Source: Myxococcales bacterium (lineage in GTDB: Bacteria > Myxococcota_A > SURF-8). From it: DNA of 38,640 nucleotides. The stretch lies in contig QZKR01000178.1 of the NCBI GenBank assembly GCA_003598065.1, forward strand, positions 1-38,640, given 5' to 3'. Of this stretch, positions 24,348-30,905 are shown one piece after another. The first letter of the stretch is position 1. Each line of letters starts with the position of its first letter. The notes beneath the pieces are model-generated. The model saw only the letters and a program-made list of their open reading frames with translations. It had not been told where the DNA came from and searched no databases. A program made the position numbers and the translations under genes.

Positions 24348-24773
24348 ATGAACATCAACACCAACGCCAGCGCCAACATCAAAACCGTCCGGGAGCTTTA
24401 CGGCCTCTTCGGCCGGGGCGACATCCCCAGCCTGCTGGCCCGCCTCGCCGAAAACATCGAATGGGACCCCGACACCGCCCACTACGGCATTCCCCTCTAT
24501 CAGCCGCGCCGGGGCCGCAAGGAGGTGGAAAGCTTCTTCGAATCGCTGGGCGGCGTGGAATTCCATCGCTTCTCGCCGGAAAAAATCATGGCCGATGGCG
24601 ATACGGTCGTGGCGCTGATCAAGCTGGACCTCACGGTCCGGGCGACGGGCAAGCGTTTCAAGGACACGGAAGCGCACGTCTGGACCTTCGACGCCGACGG
24701 CCGGCCGGTCCGTTTCCGGCACATCGCCGACACTTACGGCATGTACAAGGCGTGGAACGGGACCGGCGACTAG
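24348..24773 (+). CDS. NTF2/SnoaL-like family protein
   Basis: This 141-residue protein has the layout of SnoaL-like NTF2-fold proteins: an N-terminal helix (VRELYGLFGRGDI), the segment LARLAENIEWD, a small insertion, and C-terminal strands (EAHVWTFDADGRPVRFRHIADT). The family includes isomerases, cyclases and plain binding proteins; no catalytic set can be assigned. The start at 24348 follows CGGAGA seven bases upstream; the frame's earlier Mets lie in repeat-derived sequence. It is convergent with the zinc-ribbon gene, with a shared hairpin between. Confidence 0.85.
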   Translation: MNINTNASANIKTVRELYGLFGRGDIPSLLARLAENIEWDPDTAHYGIPLYQPRRGRKEVESFFESLGGVEFHRFSPEKIMADGDTVVALIKLDLTVRATGKRFKDTEAHVWTFDADGRPVRFRHIADTYGMYKAWNGTGD

Positions 24774-24821
24774 GCGGCGGTCCCTCCGTTCGTGGTGAGT
24801 TGCTTGTAACTAGTAGTAGAT

Positions 24822-24844
24822 GCTGGGCATTTTTTATGCCCAGC
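24822..24844. terminator. Hairpin between convergent genes
   Basis: A perfect 9-bp stem, GCTGGGCAT (24822-24830) with ATGCCCAGC (24836-24844), has a T5 loop. It lies 49 bp past the NTF2-like stop and 3 bp beyond the zinc-ribbon stop. It can act in both directions but lacks a strong T-tract. It is also similar to family D. Confidence 0.5.
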
Positions 24845-24846
24845 GT

Positions 24847-25092
24847 TTACAGCGCCATCCAGAATGCCTTCAGAAACGCCCACAGTCCGCGCCAGGATTC
24901 GTCGAATTCTTCCACCGGCTCCCTGGACGCCAAATCCGGATGCGCCAGCATCCAGGCGTGAAAATCTTCGGCGCAGGCATCGCAGAGGTAGTGGTAGTTC
25001 AGGATCTTTCCGAACGACTCCGCGTGCGGGTTGGCATGCACCATGTTCTTAAGCGGTTTTTCGCAATGGTCGCAAGTTACGATAATCGGCAT
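24847..25092 (-). CDS. Small zinc-ribbon protein
   Basis: The protein has 81 residues. Two CxxC pairs, Cys7/Cys10 and Cys37/Cys40, make a four-cysteine zinc-ribbon-like site. Three His lie between the pairs (positions 19, 23, 34). The C-terminus is a Trp/Phe-rich helix (SWRGLWAFLKAFW). No signal peptide is present, so it is cytoplasmic. A CAGGTGA site precedes the ATG. A zinc-binding role is inferred; the partner is unknown. Confidence 0.7.
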   Translation of the reverse strand: MPIIVTCDHCEKPLKNMVHANPHAESFGKILNYHYLCDACAEDFHAWMLAHPDLASREPVEEFDESWRGLWAFLKAFWMAL

Positions 25093-25628
25093 AACGTCAC
25101 CTGTCCCTTCCGGATTCGCTCCAGGCCGCCTTCCATGGAGCCTCCGTTTTCAACCTCACCGTCATGGCCCAATCCAGGGCGCAAGCCCCTCTTCGTCGGC
25201 CCCTCCCAAGCCGGCGATAAAACCTTTGCAGGACGGCGGCCTTCATCCGTCGTTTCGAATCTGAGTTTGACGGTCAACATGTCGCCTGTCCTGCGCCTGG
25301 ATAGATCCTTTCGACGCCTGCGTGTATTCCGCCGAAGGCAGGCGTGGCGGGATTGTGAACAAAAACAGCCTCGATGTCAACTCTTATATAAGCAAAGCGG
25401 CCGATCCGAAAAAACGCCATCTTTATGCCTTAAGTTCATATAATTATTTAGAATTATGCTGTTTTTCGGGTCGCGGGCGGAGGGAAAGCATGGCGATTTT
25501 TTTAGGGCGTTTGTTCTGAAAAGGGGTTGCAGAACCTGGGGAAAGTCCGGAAGTATTCATATTAAAAACATAGTAATTATACCGCACAGGCACATGGCAT
25601 GGTGTCGTTTCGTTGGGGATTCCCCCCC
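25093..25628. other. Intergenic region, partly AT-rich, no clear gene
   Basis: On the minus strand a 67-codon ORF (25077-25280, starting MLTVKLRFETTDEG) overlaps the zinc-ribbon start and has an AGGACAGGCGAC leader. It could be a small upstream gene but has no recognisable content. Bases 25376-25460 and 25556-25585 are markedly AT-rich compared with the surroundings and may hold promoters or transferred DNA. No tRNA or rRNA is recognised. Confidence 0.4.
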
Positions 25629-25659
25629 AAAAAAACCGGAGCGGGTTTCCCCGCTCCGG
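25629..25659 (-). terminator. Rho-independent terminator of the 232-residue exported protein
   Basis: A perfect 10-bp stem, CCGGAGCGGG (25636-25645) with CCCGCTCCGG (25650-25659), has a TTTC loop. Seven T residues follow on the minus strand. A second small hairpin (GCGACGG / CCGTCGC, 25662-25680) lies between it and the gene. Confidence 0.9.
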
Positions 25660-25724
25660 CGGCGACGGTTTGGCCGTCGCGCAGAAACCCGGGCGCGCTC
25701 GGGCCGCGCCGGGCTAAGGCTTCG

Positions 25725-26423
25725 TCAGCAAGCCCGTTGCGGGCACTCGCCGGGGTTCAAATTGCGCACATGTTCCTTGACGTTTTCGCGCAGGCGCTTC
25801 AGGTCGTCCTTCTCCTCCGGCGTTAGCACGACCCGGCCGCCGTTGTTGATTTCTTCGTAGATCACGTCGGCGGGCGGAAGCGATTCGCCCAGGAAATCGC
25901 CTTCTTTGCAAGCTTCTTTTCCTTCGGTTTTCGCTTTCGTTTCGGTTTTAGCTTCGGTTTTCGCCTGATTCTCGGCCTCGGCTTTCGAGCCGCCGAAATC
26001 GAACCAGGACCGATCCTTCTCCGCCTTCTTGGTCGCTTTGGCGGTCGTCATCTGTTCGTTCTTTTCATGGATGATCGCCGCCTCTTTCACGAGTTTGCGA
26101 AGATCTTTGACCTTTTCTTTCTTGTCGGTTGTGAATTCCAAGGCGACGCCCTTGGCGGTCTCGGCCGCCTTGACCTGCACGCCCGGTACGATCATCGGGC
26201 ACTCTTCAGCCGTCTTGGATGGCAGCATGGGGTATTTCGCTTCCGGGCTTTGTTTGACGTCGCCCGGCTTCGCCGGAGCCGGCTTGTCCGCGGCGCCGGC
26301 CTTGTACGGCGCGAACTCGCGGGTTTCGTCCGTCCAGCCTTCGCCTGCCAGCACGAACAGCGCGAATGCGCCCAGTCCACCCATCAAAATCAGGACCGTC
26401 AGAAATGTCAGGTACTTCTTCAT
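25725..26423 (-). CDS. Exported or anchored protein of unknown function
   Basis: The protein has 232 residues: an N-terminal hydrophobic segment (about 5-27), a Pro/Ala/Lys linker, and a middle part with a predicted helix (KVKDLRKLVKEAAIIHEK). A low-complexity stretch of Lys-Thr-Glu repeats (about 152-168) follows, then a charged helical end with two Cys. GAGGTAG precedes the ATG. No family is recognised. It has its own terminator (25629-25659), and the upstream gap 26424-26900 shows no convincing promoter for it. Confidence 0.65.
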   Translation of the reverse strand: MKKYLTFLTVLILMGGLGAFALFVLAGEGWTDETREFAPYKAGAADKPAPAKPGDVKQSPEAKYPMLPSKTAEECPMIVPGVQVKAAETAKGVALEFTTDKKEKVKDLRKLVKEAAIIHEKNEQMTTAKATKKAEKDRSWFDFGGSKAEAENQAKTEAKTETKAKTEGKEACKEGDFLGESLPPADVIYEEINNGGRVVLTPEEKDDLKRLRENVKEHVRNLNPGECPQRAC

Positions 26424-26930
26424 GGTCTACCTCGCTTTCGTCCTTGAACCCGGGCCGCGCCGCCGTGGCGCGAACCCGCTGGCGGCTGACGGCGCTCCAT
26501 GCGCCGCCGGGGCTTCCTCCAACCCTTCCATGCCGCCTTCCGTCCGCCGCATTTTTTGCGGGGCCCTCCGGACTGTCGGCGCGGCAAAGCCCCCCGCGGG
26601 AATCCTTTCCCGTCTTCGGTTTTGCGCGCCGTGTCCGTGAGGTTGTCGGAATTTCATGCGCTGCAAAGAGCCTGGTTGAGCCTAGCACGGATGCGTATGT
26701 AAGATCTTCCCGCCCCCCGGCCATATTCCGAAAAACACCACCGCGCAGATTTTATTAAATAATTTCAGTATGATACAGATTCGCGTGGTCGAAGCAGGGG
26801 GGGCCAGGTTGGGGCGCGCCCCCGGATGGAGCGTGGGGGCCCGGTTCCTTGGATGGAGCAGTTGCACTGTGCTCCGCACGTTTGAGGGGGGGGCGAATGC
26901 AAAATGTTTGAGCATAGTGCATCTTTGTAG
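26424..26930. other. Intergenic gap with a family C palindrome
   Basis: No supported gene lies here; open frames on both strands look like high-GC noise. A family C palindrome, GGAGCAGT-TGC-ACTGTGCTCC (26854-26875, one mismatch), is preceded by a broken copy (26824-26845). The stretch 26750-26790 is AT-rich. Confidence 0.5.
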
Positions 26931-26966
26931 TTGTAATTAATGCAACGGTGTTGTGATAATATCAAC
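26931..26966 (+). promoter_or_regulatory. norB: Promoter with overlapping operator before the NO-reductase cluster
   Basis: TTGTAA (26931-26936) and GATAAT (26955-26960) are 18 bp apart, with an extended -10 TG at 26952-26953. The dyad GTTGTGATAATATCAAC (26950-26966) covers the -10 box, so a bound factor would block RNA polymerase. A second GTTG-CAAC dyad lies at 27006-27016. The dyad resembles, but does not match, FNR/DNR-type sites (TTGAT-N4-ATCAA). A nitric-oxide-responsive repressor is a reasonable guess given the genes downstream. Confidence 0.4.
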
Positions 26967-27123
26967 AATCTAATGCTGTAATTACGACAACTTTCGTTTT
27001 ATCATGTTGAAACAACTAATGTTTTTTTTTGGCATCTTTGTTGCTCTACCGAAAGACCAACGAGGGCCGTTATGGCCGCGAAAGGCGAAAATAGCGCTTG
27101 GCATGAATCGAAAGGGGCTTAAC

Positions 27124-27471
27124 GTGACGAACAAAAATCAGGAAAACACGATGAACGCCGCCGAGGTTACAAACCTGGCGAATCTGACCGCTTACGTCGC
27201 CAATTCCATTATCAGTCGGACGCTAGTCAAGAATGAAGCAGGCAATCTGACCTACATGGCCTTTGGCGCGGGCCAGGGTTTGAGCAAACATTCTGCGCCG
27301 TTCGACGCGTTCGTACAGGCCCTGGACGGCAAGGCGACCATCGTTATCGACGAGAAGGGGTACGAGCTGAGCGCGGGTGACGCCATCATCATGCCCGCCA
27401 ACGTTCCCCACGCCATCCAGACGAAGGAAAACTTCAAAATGCTTCTGGTCATGTTGAAGAACCAGAGTTGA
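27124..27471 (+). CDS. Cupin-domain protein of the NO-detoxification cluster
   Basis: This 115-residue small cupin has metal-binding segments SKHSAPFDAFVQALDG and MPANVPHAI, supplying His, Asp and His ligands. A single beta-barrel of this sort is frequent in stress clusters, and its substrate is unknown. The start is taken as GTG at 27124, six bases after AAAGGGG (27111-27117). The ATG at 27151 is the alternative and would remove nine residues. It is the first gene downstream of the regulated promoter and 80 bp ahead of the DUF6448-type gene, so it is probably in the same transcript as the NO reductase. Confidence 0.85.
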   Translation: MTNKNQENTMNAAEVTNLANLTAYVANSIISRTLVKNEAGNLTYMAFGAGQGLSKHSAPFDAFVQALDGKATIVIDEKGYELSAGDAIIMPANVPHAIQTKENFKMLLVMLKNQS

Positions 27472-27551
27472 TAAAAACCAGGAGTCCCATTTGTTTCCCC
27501 GAGCGGTCAACGCCGAACCCATGAACCCCGAATCCTTCGAAAGGAGAATCC

Positions 27552-28166
27552 ATGAAACGGCACGCCTTTCTTCCCATCGCCTTCGCCTTGCTGTTGGGCG
27601 CGCTTCCGCTCATCCCCTCGGAAGCCTTCGCCCATTGCGACACCTTGGACGGCCCGGTCATCAAGGACGCCACGGCCGCCCTGGCCAATAAGGATGTAAC
27701 CCCCGTCTTGAAATGGGTTCGCTCCGAGGATGAAGCGGAGATCCGGACGGCTTTCGACCGAGCGCTCGCGGTGCGGTCCAAGGGAGACGCGGCGCGCGAC
27801 CTGGCCGACACCTATTTCTTCGAGACCCTCGTCCGCGTGCATCGCGCCGGCGAAGGCGCGCCCTACACCGGCCTGAAACCCGCCGGATCGGTGGCGCACA
27901 TCGAGGCCGCCGCCGATGCATCGCTGGCGGGAGGGTCGCCGGACAAGATCGTCGCCCATCTCGCGAAAGCCATGACCGACGGCATTCGCGACCGCTTTGA
28001 AAAAGCCAGAACGGCCCGGGCGGGAACGAGCGTGGAAGCCGGCCGGGAGTACGTCCACGCCTACGTGGAGTACCTGCACTACGTCTCCGGTCTCTTCGAT
28101 CAAGTCGCCAAGGGCGGCGCGCATGCCCACGGCGAGGCGGCGCACGAAGATGCGCACGGGAGGTGA
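27552..28166 (+). CDS. DUF6448-type exported protein next to NO reductase
   Basis: The protein has 204 residues. A clear signal peptide ends AFA-HCD, so the mature protein would begin His-Cys. The body matches, from memory, the family annotated as DUF6448 (HCDTLDGPV at the start, LKWVRSEDE, YFFETLVRVHRAGEG, GLKPAGS). It ends in a His-rich tail (GAHAHGEAAHEDAHGR). The exposed His-Cys start and the His tail suggest metal or heme binding outside the cytoplasm, which is inference. Its stop codon lies inside the ribosome-binding site of the NO reductase gene, so translation is coupled. Function in the family is unknown. Confidence 0.8.
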   Translation: MKRHAFLPIAFALLLGALPLIPSEAFAHCDTLDGPVIKDATAALANKDVTPVLKWVRSEDEAEIRTAFDRALAVRSKGDAARDLADTYFFETLVRVHRAGEGAPYTGLKPAGSVAHIEAAADASLAGGSPDKIVAHLAKAMTDGIRDRFEKARTARAGTSVEAGREYVHAYVEYLHYVSGLFDQVAKGGAHAHGEAAHEDAHGR

Positions 28167-28169
28167 GCC

Positions 28170-30467
28170 ATGAGCCCTATCGCCAAACGCTGGATCATTC
28201 TCGGCCTCGTTCTTTTCGGCTCGTTCATGGTGCTCGGGTTTTTCGGACGGGAGGTGTACCGCCAGGCTCCGCCGATCCCGGAAAAGGTCGTGACCTCGGA
28301 CGGACGGGTGCTCATGACCGAAGATGACATCCTGACCGGGCAGCAGGTCTGGCAGCGCATGGGCGGCATGCAGATCGGCAGCATCTGGGGCCACGGCGCG
28401 TACCAGGCGCCGGACTGGTCGGCCGACTGGCTGCACCGCGAGGCCACGGCCCTGCTCGACATCTACAGTCAGAAGGAATACGGCCAGCCCTTCGCCGGCC
28501 TGGAGGTCGAGAAGCAGGGCGGGTTGAAAGAGCGCCTCAAACGCGAGATGCGCACCAACACCTTCGACCCGCGGACGAAAACGGTGACGGTATCGGAGGC
28601 GCGGGCGGCGGCGATGGCCGATACCGCGAAGCATTACCTGGCGCTGTTCGGCGACGATCCCGCGCTGGCCGGATTGCGCGAATCCTACGCCCTGCAAAAC
28701 AACGCGGCGCCGGATGAGGCCAAACGCGCCCTGATGACCCACTTCTTTTTCTGGACGGCCTGGGCCTGCGCGACCGAGCGTCCGGGTCTCGGCGTGACCT
28801 ACACCAACAACTGGCCTCACGAGCCTCTTATCGGCAATCAGCCGACGTCGGCCAATGTGCTCTGGTCGATCGTCAGCATCGTGCTGCTCATCGCCGGGAT
28901 CGGCGTCCTGGTCTGGTACAAGGCCTTCAAGGAAAAGCACGAGGAACCGCCCGAACCGCCCAAGACCGATCCGCTCGACGGCTTCGCCCTGACGCCTTCC
29001 ATGAAAGCGGCGGCCAAGTACGCCGTGACGGTGATCGCGCTCTTTATCCTCCAAGCCTTGCTGGGCGCCTTGACCGCCCATTACACGGTGCAGGGAGACA
29101 GCTTCTACGGCCTGCCGCTGGCCGACTACATTCCCTATGTTGTCAGCCGCACCTGGCACATTCAACTGGCCGTCTTCTGGATTGCCACGGCTTTCCTGGC
29201 GGCGGGGCTTTTTCTGGCCCCGGCGGTGGGCGGCCAGGAACCGCGCTTCCAGCGCCTGGGCGTCAACGTCCTCTTCGTGGCGCTGGTCGTCGTCGTCCTG
29301 GGGTCGATGGCGGGCGAATGGGCCTCGGTCAAGGGCTTCTTCGGCCTGGACAGCGGCTTCTGGTTCGGCCACCAGGGCTATGAGTACGTGGACCTCGGCC
29401 GCGCCTGGCAGATCGCCCTCTTCACCGGCCTCGTGCTCTGGCTTGTGCTGATGCTGCGCGCCCTCTGGCCCGCCCTCAAGCGGCGCGACAACATGCGCCA
29501 GATCGCGCTGCTCTTCGCGGGTTCCGGCGCGGCCATCGGCCTGTTCTACGCCTCGGGATTCTTCTACGGCTCCAGAACGCACCTGACCGTGATGGAATAC
29601 TGGCGTTGGTGGGTGGTCCACCTCTGGGTGGAGGGCTTCATGGAGGTCTTCGCCACCGCCGTTATGGCCTTCATCTTCACGAAACTGGGACTCGTGCGCG
29701 CCAGCAGCGCCATCTCGGCGGCGCTCCTCTCGACGGCCATTTTCCTGGTCGGCGGCATCCCCGGCACCTTCCATCACCTCTACTTCAGCGGCACGCCGGT
29801 CTCGATCATGGCCGTCGGCGCGACCTTCAGCGCCCTGGAAGTCGTTCCCCTGGCGCTGATCGGGTTCGAGGCCTGGGAGACCTACAAAACCTCCGGCCGC
29901 GCGAGCTGGATGGAAAAATACCGCTGGCCGACGCGTTTCTTTTTGGGCGTGGCCTTCTGGAACCTGGTGGGCGCCGGACTCTTCGGCTTCATGATCAACC
30001 CGCCCGTCGCGCTCTACTACATGCAGGGCCTCAACACGACGCCGGTGCATGGCCATGCGGCGCTGTTCGGGGTCTATGGCCTCCTGGCGCTCGGTCTGGT
30101 GCTGATCATTCTGCGCCGCCTGCGACCGCAGGAAGCCTGGAAGGAAGCCCCTCTCAGGCTCGCCTTCTGGTCGATGAACATCGGCCTGGGGCTGATGATC
30201 GCGCTGAGCTTGCTGCCCATCGGCCTGGCCCAGGCGGCGGCCAGCATCGACACCGGCCTGTGGTACGCGCGCAGCGCGGAGTTTCTCCAGCAGCCGGTCA
30301 TCGAATACCTGCGCTGGGCGCGCTTCGTCGGCGACACGGTCTTCCTGGTCGGCGTCGGGGCCCTGGCCTATTTCGTCGCCGGGCTGAAATTCGGCTGGTC
30401 CTATGTGCGGCAGGAGAAAATGCTTGAGCGGAAAAAGCTGGTCGAAGCGGCCGAAGCCGCCCGCTGA
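28170..30467 (+). CDS. norB: Quinol-dependent nitric-oxide reductase (qNor)
   Basis: This 765-residue single-chain NO reductase couples reduction of two NO to N2O with quinol oxidation at the inner membrane. The N-terminal soluble part (about 25-225), between a first membrane helix and the core, is the region fused in quinol-type enzymes. About a dozen membrane helices follow. Heme and non-heme iron ligands are seen: His330 (RTWHIQ), His484 (WVVHLWVEG), His535 and His536 (GTFHHLY), and His627 and His629 (PVHGHAALFG). Glu488 in the same helix is also conserved. The strong GGGAGGTGA site overlaps the previous stop. With no nitrite reductase nearby, the role is likely detoxification rather than full denitrification. 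Confidence 0.95.
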   Translation: MSPIAKRWIILGLVLFGSFMVLGFFGREVYRQAPPIPEKVVTSDGRVLMTEDDILTGQQVWQRMGGMQIGSIWGHGAYQAPDWSADWLHREATALLDIYSQKEYGQPFAGLEVEKQGGLKERLKREMRTNTFDPRTKTVTVSEARAAAMADTAKHYLALFGDDPALAGLRESYALQNNAAPDEAKRALMTHFFFWTAWACATERPGLGVTYTNNWPHEPLIGNQPTSANVLWSIVSIVLLIAGIGVLVWYKAFKEKHEEPPEPPKTDPLDGFALTPSMKAAAKYAVTVIALFILQALLGALTAHYTVQGDSFYGLPLADYIPYVVSRTWHIQLAVFWIATAFLAAGLFLAPAVGGQEPRFQRLGVNVLFVALVVVVLGSMAGEWASVKGFFGLDSGFWFGHQGYEYVDLGRAWQIALFTGLVLWLVLMLRALWPALKRRDNMRQIALLFAGSGAAIGLFYASGFFYGSRTHLTVMEYWRWWVVHLWVEGFMEVFATAVMAFIFTKLGLVRASSAISAALLSTAIFLVGGIPGTFHHLYFSGTPVSIMAVGATFSALEVVPLALIGFEAWETYKTSGRASWMEKYRWPTRFFLGVAFWNLVGAGLFGFMINPPVALYYMQGLNTTPVHGHAALFGVYGLLALGLVLIILRRLRPQEAWKEAPLRLAFWSMNIGLGLMIALSLLPIGLAQAAASIDTGLWYARSAEFLQQPVIEYLRWARFVGDTVFLVGVGALAYFVAGLKFGWSYVRQEKMLERKKLVEAAEAAR

Positions 30468-30548
30468 ACGCTTCCGATTCGCCGCCAATGCAACGCCGGT
30501 CCCGGGTGGATCGGCGTTGCGCATTTAAGAAACACGAAAGAGGCTTGG

Positions 30549-30746
30549 ATGGACAAATGGATCTGCACCGACTGCGGCTGGATCTACGATCGGGAAATCG
30601 GCGCACCGGAAGGCAAGATCCTGGCCGAAACGCCGTTTGAATTTATCCCGTGTGATTGGCGGTGTCCTTCCTGCGGAGCCCGCAAAGCAAAATTTGAACC
30701 GCTGATCGGCTTGAGATTTCCGAAAGGCGGTCTTCGGGCGGATTGA
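30549..30746 (+). CDS. Rubredoxin
   Basis: This 65-residue iron protein has Cys6/Cys9 (CTDCGWIYD) and Cys39/Cys42 (CPSCGA) binding one iron. It carries electrons in the cytoplasm, often to oxygen- or NO-reducing enzymes. An extra Cys35 stands just before the second pair, where most members have Pro or Asp. A GAGGC site precedes the ATG. It lies 81 bp after the NO reductase gene in the same direction, so it is probably part of the same NO-response unit. Confidence 0.92.
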   Translation: MDKWICTDCGWIYDREIGAPEGKILAETPFEFIPCDWRCPSCGARKAKFEPLIGLRFPKGGLRAD

Positions 30747-30747
30747 C

Positions 30748-30825
30748 GCCGTGTGCCGGCCTTGCCTTGCTGATCTACAGCGTCTCCGCCTCGCAGACTT
30801 CGGCATCCGGAAGGCCGAGCAGTTC
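30748..30825 (-). pseudogene. 3'-end remnant of a C45-type gene (left copy of a 78-bp duplication)
   Basis: These 78 bp match 35703-35780 at 73 positions without gaps. On the minus strand they encode ELLGLPDAEVCEAETL and a stop, the C-terminus of the C45 lipoprotein, with M to T as the only residue change. The rest of the gene is missing: the copy ends 7 bp before the family B element at 30832. It lies one base after the rubredoxin stop. Confidence 0.85.
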
Positions 30826-30831
30826 CCTTGA

Positions 30832-30890
30832 TGGAGCAGGTCTCCAGACCTGCTCCAAAACATTTTGAAGTAGGCGTAAGCGCTTGTTCG
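30832..30890. repeat. Family B doublet, second unit degenerate
   Basis: The first unit (GGAGCAGG / CCTGCTCC, octamer TCTCCAGA) is perfect. After AAAACATTTT the second unit (AGTAGGCGTAAGCGCTTGTTC) has decayed. It is placed between the C45 remnant and the stop of the TPR ATPase. Confidence 0.75.
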
Positions 30891-30905
30891 TATGGTACTC
30901 GCCTA

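Noticed and set aside
26950..26966. Dyad before the NO cluster called as an FNR/DNR site
   Set aside because: The half-sites do not have the TTGAT-N4-ATCAA spacing, and its overlap with the -10 box fits a repressor better; kept only as an unspecified operator.
27507..30524. A 1005-codon open frame on the minus strand opposite the NO reductase cluster
   Set aside because: It lies antisense to firmly identified genes, is Arg/Gly/Ala/His-rich without any domain, and is a typical by-product of high GC content.
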